From Pseudomonadota bacterium (GTDB lineage: Bacteria; Pseudomonadota; Gammaproteobacteria; Burkholderiales; Burkholderiaceae_C), in NCBI GenBank assembly GCA_021819435.1, contig JAKARB010000003.1, positions 62,001 through 126,000 of the forward strand: DNA of 64,000 nucleotides, read 5' to 3'. Of the stretch, positions 1-8,434 are shown in pieces (the first letter of the stretch is position 1; each line of letters starts with the position of its first letter). The position numbers and the translations under genes were made by a program. The notes below the pieces were generated by a model that did no database searches, was not told the origin of the DNA, and worked only from the letters and a program-made list of their open reading frames with translations.

Positions 1-1623
1 GCCACTGGCGCGCATTCGGGCTCGCTGCCAGGTGCCCCCGCGTACGAAGACGTGCCTTCGCTGCCTGTCGTCGCACCGCCGGGTCAGGTGCCCGCATCGT
101 TCTCGGGCGACCTGCCGCTGGATGCGCACAACCCTGCTGCGGTCACGCAGGGCCTGCAACCCCAGTTGACACTCAACCCGCTCGACTGGGGCTTGCCCAG
201 CGACCAGGACCTGAGCGAGCTGCTGAGCCTGCGCTCGCCCACGCGCACCCCGCAGGACGCCGCCGGCATCGGCCAGGCGCCGTCGTTCTACTTCCTGACC
301 CAGGGTTTCGCCGGCCTGGCGGGCCACTCGCCCGGCTTGCAGGTGCCCGGTCAGGCAGCCCGGCCGCTGTCGCCCCAGGCCAATGGCTTCAACCCGGGCG
401 TCGATGTCAACCTCGTGCGCCGCGACTTCCCCGTGCTGCGCGAGCACGTCAACGGCAAACCGCTGATCTGGCTGGACAACGCCGCCACGACGCACAAGCC
501 GCAGTCGGTGATCGACCGCATCGCGTACTTCTACGCACACGAGAACTCGAACATCCACCGCGCAGCGCACGAGCTGGCCGCGCGCGCCACGGATGCCTAC
601 GAGGCAGCGCGCGAGAAGGTGCGGGGCTTCATCAACGCGCGCTCGGTCAACGAGATCGTGTTCGTGCGTGGCACCACCGAGGCCATCAACCTGGTGGCCA
701 AGAGCTGGGGCGAAGCGAACCTGCGCGAGGGCGATGAGATCGTGGTGAGCCACCTGGAGCACCACGCCAACATCGTGCCCTGGCAGCAGTTGTGCGCCCG
801 CACGGGCGCGAAGCTGCGCGTGATCCCGGTGGACGACGACGGCCAGGTGCTGCTCGATGAGTACGCGAAGCTGCTGGGTCCGCGCACCAAGCTCGTGTCC
901 TTCACGCAGGTGTCGAACGCGCTGGGCACGGTCACGCCCGCCAGGCAGATGGTGGCCATGGCCCACAGCGCTGGCGCCAAGGTGCTGGTCGATGGCGCGC
1001 AGTCGGTTTCGCACATGCGCGCCGACGTGCTCGATCTGGACTGCGACTGGTTCGTCTTCTCGGGCCACAAGGTGTTCGCGCCCACGGGCATCGGCGTGCT
1101 CTACGGCAAGGAGGCCTTGCTCAACGACACCCCGCCCTGGCAAGGCGGCGGCAACATGATCAAGGACGTGACCTTCGAGCACACGCAGTACCACGATGCC
1201 CCGGGCCGCTTCGAAGCCGGCACGGGCAACATCGCGGACGCGGTGGGGCTGGGCGCGGCCATCGATTACGTGCAGAAGCTGGGCATCGAGAACATCGGCG
1301 CCTACGAGCACCAGTTGCTGCTGTACGCGACGCGCCTGCTCAAGGACGTGCCGGGCCTCAAACTCATCGGCACGGCCCCTGACAAGGCCGCGGTGCTGTC
1401 CTTCACGCTGGAGGGCTACCAGACCGAAGAGGTCGGCCGAGCCCTCAACGAAGAAGGCATCGCCGTGCGATCGGGCCACCACTGCGCGCAGCCCATCCTG
1501 CGCCGCTTCGGGCTGGAGGCCACGGTTCGTCCGTCGCTGGCGTTCTACAACACCTGCGGCGAGATCGACACGCTGGTGGGCGTGCTGCATCGCCTGTCGG
1601 GCGGCCGTCGGCATCGGCGTTGA
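1..1623 (+). CDS. Cysteine desulfurase, family 2A encapsulin cargo type (5' partial)
   Basis: PLP-dependent SufS/NifS-class cysteine desulfurase, which takes sulfur from L-cysteine as an enzyme persulfide. The frame is open from base 1, so the start lies outside the window; the GTG at 52 is only the first track start. The first ~118 residues after that GTG are Pro/Gly/Ala-rich and probably disordered, with islands LNPLDWGLPSD and PSFYFL. The catalytic domain then begins at VDVNLVRRDFPVL. Visible active-site elements are LDNAATT, the PLP lysine in FSGHKVF and the persulfide cysteine in RSGHHCAQP. Plain SufS is about 405 aa, so the extension is extra. As I recall, this extension and its FYFL segment are typical of desulfurases packaged in family 2A encapsulins (SrpI shells), whose shell gene usually sits next door; that side is cut off. 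Sulfonate genes follow, which fits a sulfur role. Desulfurase is certain; encapsulin cargo is likely. Confidence 0.85.
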   Translation, partial: ATGAHSGSLPGAPAYEDVPSLPVVAPPGQVPASFSGDLPLDAHNPAAVTQGLQPQLTLNPLDWGLPSDQDLSELLSLRSPTRTPQDAAGIGQAPSFYFLTQGFAGLAGHSPGLQVPGQAARPLSPQANGFNPGVDVNLVRRDFPVLREHVNGKPLIWLDNAATTHKPQSVIDRIAYFYAHENSNIHRAAHELAARATDAYEAAREKVRGFINARSVNEIVFVRGTTEAINLVAKSWGEANLREGDEIVVSHLEHHANIVPWQQLCARTGAKLRVIPVDDDGQVLLDEYAKLLGPRTKLVSFTQVSNALGTVTPARQMVAMAHSAGAKVLVDGAQSVSHMRADVLDLDCDWFVFSGHKVFAPTGIGVLYGKEALLNDTPPWQGGGNMIKDVTFEHTQYHDAPGRFEAGTGNIADAVGLGAAIDYVQKLGIENIGAYEHQLLLYATRLLKDVPGLKLIGTAPDKAAVLSFTLEGYQTEEVGRALNEEGIAVRSGHHCAQPILRRFGLEATVRPSLAFYNTCGEIDTLVGVLHRLSGGRRHRR

Positions 1624-1631
1624 CAGCCCAT

Positions 1632-1695
1632 CGCCATTTCCGCATGAACGCATGCGGAAATGGCGCTTCACAAGCCGGCAGCGGCTGGTGAGACT
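1632..1695 (+). promoter_or_regulatory. Perfect 15-bp inverted repeat followed by promoter-like boxes
   Basis: CGCCATTTCCGCATG is followed after AACG by its exact reverse complement (1632-1646 and 1651-1665). No T-tract follows, so it does not look like a classic terminator. Overlapping its right arm is CGCTTCACA, giving a -35-like TTCACA at 1667-1672 and, 17 bp on, GAGACT at 1690-1695, about 30 bp before the porin start at 1725. The 38-bp stretch 1641-1678 matches 31 of 38 positions at 8336-8373 ahead of dsbD, and part of it recurs at 50555-50579. I read it as an operator plus promoter for the porin/ssu genes. Attenuation or termination after the desulfurase is the alternative. Confidence 0.5.
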
Positions 1696-1724
1696 GACCG
1701 TTCATCCAAAAACGCAGTCACACC

Positions 1725-3047
1725 ATGCCGTTGTTGTCCTTGTCATCCGCACCGTCTCCTTTCACCCCCGCCTCATCTTTCCGCCGGCCTCAGCGCCGCC
1801 ACAGGCTGCTCATCACAGCGGCGCTGCTGGCGGCTTCGTTTGGGTCTGCGCACGCCACCAACGGCTACTTCGCACACGGGTATGGCGCGCAGTCGCTGGG
1901 CATCGCCGGGGTGGCCATCGCCTTGCCTCAAGACGCGCTGGCGATCGCGTCCAACCCGGCGGGCATCGCGCAACTGGGCTCTCGGTTCGACGCCGGCCTG
2001 ACCCTGTTCCGCCCCGAGCGCAGCGCCACCATCCGTGGCAATGGCGTGCCGGGTTTCAACGGCGAATACAGCGGCGACGGCAAGAAGAACTTCTGGATTC
2101 CTGAGCTGGGCTACACCCGCGCCATCGACCCGAAGCTGAGCGTCGGCCTGGCCATTTACGGCAACGGCGGCATGAACACGCGCTACGAGCGCAACCCCTT
2201 CGGCGCCATCGGTGGCCAGGGCCGAGCCGGGGTCAACCTCGAACAAATCTTCGTTTCACCCGCGCTGGCCTACAAGCTCGACGACCAGCACACGCTGGGC
2301 GTGGCGCTCAACCTCGTGCACCAGCGCTTCTCGGCCGAAGGCCTGCAGCCCTTCGCACAGGCCGGCACCTCATCGGCGCCTCAACACGTCACAAACCAGG
2401 GCACCAGCAGCAGCTCGGGCGCTGGCATCCGCCTGGGCTGGCTCGGACAGTTGACGCCAGACTGGCAAGTGGGCGCCAGTTGGTCGTCGAAGGTGAACGG
2501 TTCCTTCGACCGCTACCGTGGCTTGTTCGCTGAAAGCGGCGGCTTCGACATCCCGGCCAATTGGGGATTGGGGGTGGCGTGGCAGGCGAGCCCTGACGTG
2601 AAGATCGCAGCGGACTACCAGCGCATCCTCTACAGCCAGGTGAAGTCGGTGGCCAACCCCTTGTCCAGGCTGCTGGCAGGCCAGGCGCTGGGCACGTCGG
2701 ACGGCCCCGGCTTCGGCTGGCGCGACATCAACGTCGTCAAGCTCGGCGTGAGCTGGCGGCAGTCGCAGCAACTGACGCTGAGGGCCGGCTACAGCCACGC
2801 CGACCAGCCCATTCCTTCAGACCAGACGCTGTTCAACATCCTCGCACCCGGCGTGGTGCAGGACCACCTCACGGCGGGCTTCACCTGGCGCATCGACGCG
2901 CATGGCGAAGTCACCGGCTACTACGCGCACGCGCTCAACAAAGAGGTCAAGGGACAAGGCTCCATCCCGTCCACGTTCGGAGGTGGCGAGGCCGACATCC
3001 GCATGAAGCAGAACATCTTCGGCGTGGCCTACGGCTGGAAGTTCTGA
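1725..3047 (+). CDS. OmpP1/FadL-family outer-membrane channel
   Basis: Predicted outer-membrane beta-barrel of the OmpP1/FadL/TodX family (440 aa), which carries hydrophobic compounds across the outer membrane. The N-terminus has a long basic stretch, a hydrophobic core and a likely signal-peptidase site before TNGYFAHGYGAQ. The mature start, followed by an alternation of Gly/aromatic strands and the NPAG motif (SNPAGIAQLG), is typical of the family. It ends in an aromatic residue (FGVAYGWKF), as barrels usually do. It sits 100 bp downstream of the cysteine desulfurase and 105 bp before ssuA, on the same strand, so it probably admits an organosulfur compound. The start at 1725 is the only ATG before the signal core. 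Substrate is inferred from context only. Confidence 0.85.
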   Translation: MPLLSLSSAPSPFTPASSFRRPQRRHRLLITAALLAASFGSAHATNGYFAHGYGAQSLGIAGVAIALPQDALAIASNPAGIAQLGSRFDAGLTLFRPERSATIRGNGVPGFNGEYSGDGKKNFWIPELGYTRAIDPKLSVGLAIYGNGGMNTRYERNPFGAIGGQGRAGVNLEQIFVSPALAYKLDDQHTLGVALNLVHQRFSAEGLQPFAQAGTSSAPQHVTNQGTSSSSGAGIRLGWLGQLTPDWQVGASWSSKVNGSFDRYRGLFAESGGFDIPANWGLGVAWQASPDVKIAADYQRILYSQVKSVANPLSRLLAGQALGTSDGPGFGWRDINVVKLGVSWRQSQQLTLRAGYSHADQPIPSDQTLFNILAPGVVQDHLTAGFTWRIDAHGEVTGYYAHALNKEVKGQGSIPSTFGGGEADIRMKQNIFGVAYGWKF

Positions 3048-3152
3048 GCACGACATGCGCAAACCGTCTTTGCTCCACACCAAAGCTTCGTTCACCGCGC
3101 AGGCCGTTGCACCTATCTTTGTTTCCGCTGCATTCAACAAAAAAGGACCCTC

Positions 3153-4145
3153 ATGAATTCCCGGATCGCCTTTGCTCGCCGCCATTTGCTGGGCACCTTG
3201 GGCCGTGGACTGCTGTCGACCCTGATGGCCGCGAGCCTGTTGGGCGCCGGCCTGGCACAAGCGCAGGCACAGAACGCGGTGCTGCGCGTGGGCTACCAGA
3301 AGTACGGCACGCTCACCATCCTCAAGGGCAAGGGTGACCTGGAAAAGCGCCTGGCACCGCTGGGTGTCAGCATCAAGTGGGTGGAGTTCCCCGCTGGTCC
3401 GCAACTGCTCGAAGGCTTGAACGTCGGCTCCATCGACTTCGGCACCGTGGGCGAAGCCCCGCCCATCTTCGCGCAAGCCGCTGGGGCCGACCTGGTCTAC
3501 GTGGCCAACCAGCCGCCCGCGCCAACGGCAGAGGCCATCGTCGTGCCCAAGGGCTCCACCATCACATCGGTGGCTCAGCTCAAGGGCAAGAAGGTGGTGC
3601 TCAACAAGGGATCGAACGTGCACTACCTGCTGGTCAAGGCGCTCGAGAAAGCCGGCCTGCAATACAGCGACATCCAGGTGGTCTTCCTGCCTCCGGCCGA
3701 TGCACGCGCGGCTTTCGAGCGTGGCAGCGTGGACGCCTGGGCCATCTGGGACCCCTTCCTCGCGGCCGCTGAAAAACAGATCGGTGCACGCGTGATCGCC
3801 GATGGCAAGGGCATCGTCGCCAACCACCAGTTCTACCTGGCCTCGCGCAAGTACGCGAACCAGAACCCCGGGGTGATCAAGGCCATCGTGTCCGAGCTGC
3901 AGAAGCTCGACGTGTGGGCCGCCAACGATGTCAAGGCGGCAACCGCCGTCCTCGCACCAGAAATTGGCCTGGGTCCGGAGATCACCGAGCGGTCCCTGCG
4001 CCGCATGGCTTATGGCATCCAGCCCATCACCGCCCAGGTCGCGGCAGAGCAGCAGAAGGTGGCCGACACCTTCGCTGGCTTGAAGCTCATCCCCAAGCCC
4101 ATCCGCATCACCGACGCCTTGCCCGAAGGCGTGGCCACGAAGTGA
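3153..4145 (+). CDS. ssuA: Aliphatic sulfonate ABC transporter, substrate-binding protein
   Basis: Periplasmic binding protein of the SsuA/TauA/NrtA class (330 aa). A signal peptide ends near AQAQAQ, followed by NAVLRVGYQKYGTLTILKGKGDLE, the typical SsuA mature start. Other family segments are VEFPAGPQLLEGLNVGSIDFG, PPIFAQAAG and the hallmark AFERGSVDAWAIWDPF. The start at 3153 has an AAAAAAGGA ribosome-binding region. It opens the ssuA-ssuD-ssuC-ssuB set and would bind alkanesulfonates in the periplasm for SsuCB. A second protein sharing many of these segments lies at 7180-8154 on the other strand. Confidence 0.93.
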   Translation: MNSRIAFARRHLLGTLGRGLLSTLMAASLLGAGLAQAQAQNAVLRVGYQKYGTLTILKGKGDLEKRLAPLGVSIKWVEFPAGPQLLEGLNVGSIDFGTVGEAPPIFAQAAGADLVYVANQPPAPTAEAIVVPKGSTITSVAQLKGKKVVLNKGSNVHYLLVKALEKAGLQYSDIQVVFLPPADARAAFERGSVDAWAIWDPFLAAAEKQIGARVIADGKGIVANHQFYLASRKYANQNPGVIKAIVSELQKLDVWAANDVKAATAVLAPEIGLGPEITERSLRRMAYGIQPITAQVAAEQQKVADTFAGLKLIPKPIRITDALPEGVATK

Positions 4146-4174
4146 CCTGACCGAGCACCCGACTGGAGTCCACC

Positions 4175-5365
4175 ATGCGCATTTTCTGGTTCATCCCGAC
4201 CCACGGTGACGCCCGCTACCTCGGCACCAGCCACGGCGGCCGGGACGCCACCTTCGCCTACTTCAAGCAGGTGGCCATCGCGGCTGACAGCCTGGGTTAC
4301 GAGGGGGTGCTGCTGCCCACCGGGCGTTCTTGTGAGGACTCATGGATCCTGGCGGCCAGCCTGATCGACGTGACTCGCCAGTTGAAGTTCCTGGTGGCGC
4401 TGCGCCCGGGCTTGATCCAGCCTGCGCAAACCGCGCGCATGGCCGCCACGCTGGACCGCATCTCGGGCGGCCGCTTGCTGGTGAACCTGGTGACTGGCGG
4501 CGACCCAGAGGAACTCGAAGGCGATGGCCTCTTCCTGAGCCACCAGGACCGCTACGTGCTGTCGCGCGAGTTCCTGACCATCTGGCGTGAGGTGCTGTCG
4601 CGCAGCCACGCGGGCGAAGGCTTCGATTTCGACGGCCAGCACCTCCAGGTCAAGGGCGCCAAGTTGCTGTACCCGCCGGTCAACCGGCCATACCCGCCGA
4701 TCTTTTTCGGCGGCTCGTCGGAAGAGGCGCACGAACTGGCGGCCGAGCAACTCGACACCTACCTCACCTGGGGCGAACCACCGGCCGCCGTGGCGGCCAA
4801 GGTGGCCGACATCACCCGGCGCGCCGAGAAGCATGGCCGCAAGCTGAGCTTCGGGATCCGGCTGCATGTCATCGTGCGCGAAACGGAAGACGCCGCGTGG
4901 CAGGCCGCGGGCGAGCTGCTCTCGCACCTCGACGAAAGCACCGTCAAGGCCGCGCAGCAGAAGTTCTCACAGATGGATTCCGTCGGGCAACGCCGCATGG
5001 CCGAGCTGAACAAGGGCCGATTCAACCGCCACAACGTGCGCGAAGGACTTGAGGTGTATCCGAACCTGTGGGCAGGCGTGGGCCTGGTTCGCGGTGGTGC
5101 GGGCACCGCCCTGGTGGGCAATCCCCAGCAGGTGGCCAACCTGATCAAGGAGTACGCGGCGCTGGGCCTGGACTACTTCATCCTGTCCGGCTACCCCCAC
5201 CTCGAAGAAGCCCACCGCTTCGCCGAGCTCGTCTTCCCGCTGCTGCCGCGCAGCGTTCAGGATCGCTTCACCCAGCAAGCTCCACAGGGCCCACGTGGCG
5301 AGATCGTGGCGAATGCCTACGTGCCCCCAGACACGCAGCCCGTGCCGCAAACATCGGCCAGTTGA
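4175..5365 (+). CDS. ssuD: FMNH2-dependent alkanesulfonate monooxygenase
   Basis: SsuD of the bacterial luciferase-like flavin monooxygenase family (396 aa; usual length about 380). It cleaves the C-S bond of alkanesulfonates with FMNH2 and O2, giving aldehyde and sulfite in the cytoplasm. The start [23 protein letters not shown] is diagnostic, and [17 protein letters not shown] and [21 protein letters not shown] are classical SsuD segments. It begins 29 bp after ssuA with a GGAG-type site and is followed by the permease gene. No NADPH:FMN reductase (SsuE) gene is in the window, so reduced flavin must come from elsewhere. Confidence 0.96.
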   Translation: MRIFWFIPTHGDARYLGTSHGGRDATFAYFKQVAIAADSLGYEGVLLPTGRSCEDSWILAASLIDVTRQLKFLVALRPGLIQPAQTARMAATLDRISGGRLLVNLVTGGDPEELEGDGLFLSHQDRYVLSREFLTIWREVLSRSHAGEGFDFDGQHLQVKGAKLLYPPVNRPYPPIFFGGSSEEAHELAAEQLDTYLTWGEPPAAVAAKVADITRRAEKHGRKLSFGIRLHVIVRETEDAAWQAAGELLSHLDESTVKAAQQKFSQMDSVGQRRMAELNKGRFNRHNVREGLEVYPNLWAGVGLVRGGAGTALVGNPQQVANLIKEYAALGLDYFILSGYPHLEEAHRFAELVFPLLPRSVQDRFTQQAPQGPRGEIVANAYVPPDTQPVPQTSAS

Positions 5366-5384
5366 ATCAATCAGCGACACTGCC

Positions 5385-6188
5385 ATGGCTCATCAAACCC
5401 TCTTCTCATCGCTTCGGAGCGTCCGCGCCAATCGCCTGCTGCCCTGGCTGCTGCCGATCGGGCTGATGGCCGTTTGGGAGCTGAGCGCCCGCGCCGGCTG
5501 GTTGTCCACCCGCATCCTGCCCGAGCCCTGGTCGGTGCTCACCTCATTCTGGCAACTCGCGGTGAGCGGCGAGCTGTGGCAGCACCTCGGTGTGAGCGCG
5601 GCTCGTGCCCTGACCGGGCTGGCCATCGGGGGCGGCCTGGGGCTGCTGCTGGGCCTGCTCACAGGCAGCGTGCGCTGGGCCGAGACCCTGCTCGACACCA
5701 GCTTGCAGATGGTGCGCAACATCCCGCCGCTGGCCTTGATCCCGCTGGTCATCCTTTGGTTCGGCATCGACGAGACGGCCAAGCTGTTCCTGGTCGCTGT
5801 GGGCGTGTTCTTCCCCATCTACCTCAACACCTTCCACGGCATCCGCTCGGTGGACCCGGGTCTGATCGAGATGGCGCGCAGCTACGGGCTGAGTGGTTGG
5901 CAGCTTTACCGACAGGTGATCCTGCCGGGCGCGCTGCCCTCCATCCTGGTTGGCTTGCGTTTTTCGCTGGGCCTGATGTGGGTGCTGCTGATCGTGGCCG
6001 AAACCATCTCCGCGCAATCAGGCATTGGCTACATGACCATGAACGCGCGCGAGTTCCTGCAGACCGATGTGGTGCTCGTGGGCATCATCCTGTACGCCCT
6101 GCTCGGCAAGATCGCCGATGTGCTGGCACGCGGCCTGGAGCAAGTGGCCCTGCGCTGGCACCCGGGCTATCAACCTGAAACAGCCTGA
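5385..6188 (+). CDS. ssuC: Sulfonate ABC transporter permease
   Basis: Inner-membrane permease of the BPD_transp_1 superfamily (267 aa from the ATG at 5385). The track start at 5295 would overlap ssuD by 71 bp and add a hydrophilic extension, so I chose 5385, where MAHQTLFSS leads directly into the first hydrophobic helix. About six transmembrane segments are visible. The EAA-type coupling loop for the ATPase reads DPGLIEMARSYGLSGWQLYRQVILPGALPSI. It would pair with SsuB (next gene) and SsuA to import sulfonates. Confidence 0.92.
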   Translation: MAHQTLFSSLRSVRANRLLPWLLPIGLMAVWELSARAGWLSTRILPEPWSVLTSFWQLAVSGELWQHLGVSAARALTGLAIGGGLGLLLGLLTGSVRWAETLLDTSLQMVRNIPPLALIPLVILWFGIDETAKLFLVAVGVFFPIYLNTFHGIRSVDPGLIEMARSYGLSGWQLYRQVILPGALPSILVGLRFSLGLMWVLLIVAETISAQSGIGYMTMNAREFLQTDVVLVGIILYALLGKIADVLARGLEQVALRWHPGYQPETA

Positions 6189-6197
6189 CCGCCTCCC

Positions 6198-7073
6198 ATG
6201 AGCAGCCCTGTCCACACCTTCGCCCAACAAACATTTCCCTCGGCTCAACACGGCGTCAGCCTGAGGGTGCGCAAGCTCGGACAGCGCTTTGGCGAACGCC
6301 AGGTGCTGACCGACATCGACCTCGACATCGCACCAGGGGGCTTCGTGGCCATCGTCGGGCGCAGCGGTTGCGGCAAAAGCACTTTGCTGCGATTGCTGGC
6401 CGGCCTGGACCACGCCAGCACCGGCCACATCGAGGTCGACGGACAGGCGCTGGATCTGCGCTCGCCGGCCAGCCAGGGTGTGCGGTTGATGTTCCAGGAC
6501 GCTCGTCTGCTGCCTTGGAAATCGGTGGGCGAAAACGTGGCCTTGGGCCTTCACGGCCGAGATGTGGCCCAACGCGTGAAGGAAGCACTCGCCGCCGTCG
6601 GCCTTGAAGACCGTGCCAACGACTGGCCCGCCAAGCTGTCGGGAGGCCAGAGGCAACGCGTGGCGCTGGCCCGGGCCCTGGTACACCGCCCGCGCCTGCT
6701 GCTGCTCGACGAGCCCTTGGGTGCGCTCGATGCCCTCACCCGCATCGAGATGCAGCAGCTCATCGAGGGCCTTTGGCAGGCCCATCGCTTCACCGCCGTG
6801 CTGGTCACCCACGACGTGTCCGAGGCCGTTGCGCTGGCCGACCGCATCCTGCTGATCGAAGAGCAGGTGGTGGCCTTGGACCAGACCGTGGCGCTGCCCC
6901 GGCCGCGCCCACGTGGCAGCGCCAGTTTCGCCGCGCTCGAAGACGCGGTGTTGCAGCGTGTGCTGAAAAAGCAGCCTGCCACGCAAGCCTCATCGCACAC
7001 CGCACCGCAAGCCGCTGGCGAAACGCCATCGTCGCCCGCGGCCCCCATCCCTCGCTTCGACCTCGCGGCCTGA
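6198..7073 (+). CDS. ssuB: Sulfonate ABC transporter ATP-binding protein
   Basis: ABC ATPase (291 aa). Walker A is GRSGCGKST, the signature [15 protein letters not shown], Walker [14 protein letters not shown], with the switch His in VTHDVSEA. It begins 10 bp after ssuC. N-terminal residues before the ABC core (about 20) and a Pro/Ala/Ser-rich tail of some 40 residues make it longer than the usual ~255 aa SsuB. It closes the ssu set; the next gene converges from the other strand, leaving a 106-bp gap without an obvious strong terminator hairpin. Confidence 0.93.
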   Translation: MSSPVHTFAQQTFPSAQHGVSLRVRKLGQRFGERQVLTDIDLDIAPGGFVAIVGRSGCGKSTLLRLLAGLDHASTGHIEVDGQALDLRSPASQGVRLMFQDARLLPWKSVGENVALGLHGRDVAQRVKEALAAVGLEDRANDWPAKLSGGQRQRVALARALVHRPRLLLLDEPLGALDALTRIEMQQLIEGLWQAHRFTAVLVTHDVSEAVALADRILLIEEQVVALDQTVALPRPRPRGSASFAALEDAVLQRVLKKQPATQASSHTAPQAAGETPSSPAAPIPRFDLAA

Positions 7074-7179
7074 GCCGACACGTCCTGGCCTTGGTCGCCG
7101 CGCGGCCCGGGCACCATCGATCGCCACCATCCAGGCATGGCCGAGGGGCTCCGGGGACCGCTCAGGCACGGCCGAACAT

Positions 7180-8154
7180 TCACGACCGGGCCTGCCACAC
7201 CACCTCTGACACCTTGACCGCCTTCGGGATCAACCCCTGCTGGTGGAAGGTGTCGGCCACCCGTTGCTGCTCGGCGATGAGCTCGGGCCACAAGGGACGG
7301 GTGGGTGTGGCCGGCCTGCGCTCCAGGAACTTGAACACGGTGGCCAGGCCAAGACCACTGAACTCGGACAGCAGCCGAGCGGCATCGGGCCGGTTGGCCT
7401 GCACCCAGCGGTCCACCTCGGTGAGGCTGTTGAGCAGGGCCGTCACGGCTTGCGGGTGCGCCCGCACCCAGTCGGGGTGCCCGAGGTAGAAGGAGTTGTT
7501 GTCGGACAGGCCTACACCGTTGCTCAGCACGCGGGGCTTCACATCAACCTCGGCCGCCGCGTAGAACGGATCCCAGATGCCCCAAGCATCGACGCTGCCA
7601 CGCTCGAAGGCTGCGCGAGCCTCGGAAGGCGTCAGGTAAAGCGGCTGGATGTCCGCCCAGGGAACGCCAGCCTTGGCAAGCGCGCGCACCACGAGGAAAT
7701 GCGCACTCGAACCCCGCTGGAAAGCCACCCGCTTGCCTCTGAGATCGCCCAGAACCCTCAGCGGAGAAGACGCAGGCACCAGGATCGCCGAACTCTGTGG
7801 CTTGGGCAGCTCAGCGCCGATGTAGAGCAGCGACTTGCCCGCTGACTGGGCGAACACGGGTGGTGAATCACCCGTGAAGCCCACGTCGAGGCTGCCCACC
7901 GACAAGGCCTCGAGGATTTGCGGGCCGGCGGGAAACTCGACCCACTGCAGCCTCGTGCCCGGGAAGGCGCGCTCAAGCAAGCCGCGCTGCTTGAGAACGA
8001 CGAGGTTGACCGAACTCTTCTGAAAGCCAATGCGCAACTGCGCCGGCACGGAGCCCCTGGGGCTGGCCTGCGCATGGGCCCAGGCAGGCAGGGCCGATGT
8101 CGCCGCGCAGGCAGAAGCGATCAGGAAGCTCCGACGGTCATCGAAAAGGGGCAT
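7180..8154 (-). CDS. Second SsuA-like sulfonate-binding protein
   Basis: Periplasmic binding protein (324 aa) of the same family as the SsuA at 3153-4145; segments such as AQLRIGFQKSSVNLVVLKQRG, VEFPAGPQILEALSVGSLDVGFTGDSPPVFAQSAG and AFERGSVDAWGIWDPFYAAAE are shared. The N-terminus (DDRRSFLIASACAATSALPAWAHAQ) looks like a Tat or Sec signal. It has no permease or ATPase beside it on its own strand, so it may feed the adjacent SsuCB with a different substrate. It is divergent from dsbD, with the shared 280-bp region holding the conserved regulatory element at 8336. Substrate is unknown. Confidence 0.88.
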   Translation of the reverse strand: MPLFDDRRSFLIASACAATSALPAWAHAQASPRGSVPAQLRIGFQKSSVNLVVLKQRGLLERAFPGTRLQWVEFPAGPQILEALSVGSLDVGFTGDSPPVFAQSAGKSLLYIGAELPKPQSSAILVPASSPLRVLGDLRGKRVAFQRGSSAHFLVVRALAKAGVPWADIQPLYLTPSEARAAFERGSVDAWGIWDPFYAAAEVDVKPRVLSNGVGLSDNNSFYLGHPDWVRAHPQAVTALLNSLTEVDRWVQANRPDAARLLSEFSGLGLATVFKFLERRPATPTRPLWPELIAEQQRVADTFHQQGLIPKAVKVSEVVWQARS

Positions 8155-8335
8155 GGGCGCAGTCTCCGCTCAGTCATGGTTGGGAAGGAAAGACCGCCAT
8201 CAATCTACGACCAGCCCAGCCTTGCCACAACCATCCGTCACGCATGCTCAAGCTCGGTTTCCGCATGTGCAAGGCGGGCACTGGCAAGAGGGTCATGCAA
8301 GGCCACACAGGGTCACGCGGCACATATGCCGCCAT

Positions 8336-8391
8336 CGCATGAGCGCATGCACAAGGGTCGCTTCACAGGCCGGAACTGCCTTCCATAGACT
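8336..8391 (+). promoter_or_regulatory. Repeated GCATG/CGCTTCAC element with promoter-like boxes ahead of dsbD
   Basis: The 38 bp at 8336-8373 match 31 of 38 positions of 1641-1678, including CGCTTCACA. The -35-like TTCACA (8362-8367) is followed after 18 bp by TAGACT (8386-8391), and the dsbD start lies 43 bp further. The left part holds two GCATG words 8 bp apart and could be a regulator site. It sits between ssuA-2 (minus) and dsbD (plus), so it could serve both. Promoter assignment is inference from the base pattern. Confidence 0.5.
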
Positions 8392-8434
8392 CCGCGCTCG
8401 ATTTCGTCCCGCATTCAGCCTGCCTTCATCCAGG

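Noticed and set aside
1662-1677. TGGCGCTTCACAAGCC as a sigma-54 site before the porin
   Set aside because: GG and GC have the right spacing, but the related copies at 8336 and 50555 do not keep it, so a shared -35-like box is the better reading.
8030-8434. N-terminal 135 codons of the long track ORF before dsbD
   Set aside because: They overlap the divergent ssuA-2 gene and the promoter element, while ATG 8435 leads directly into a signal peptide.
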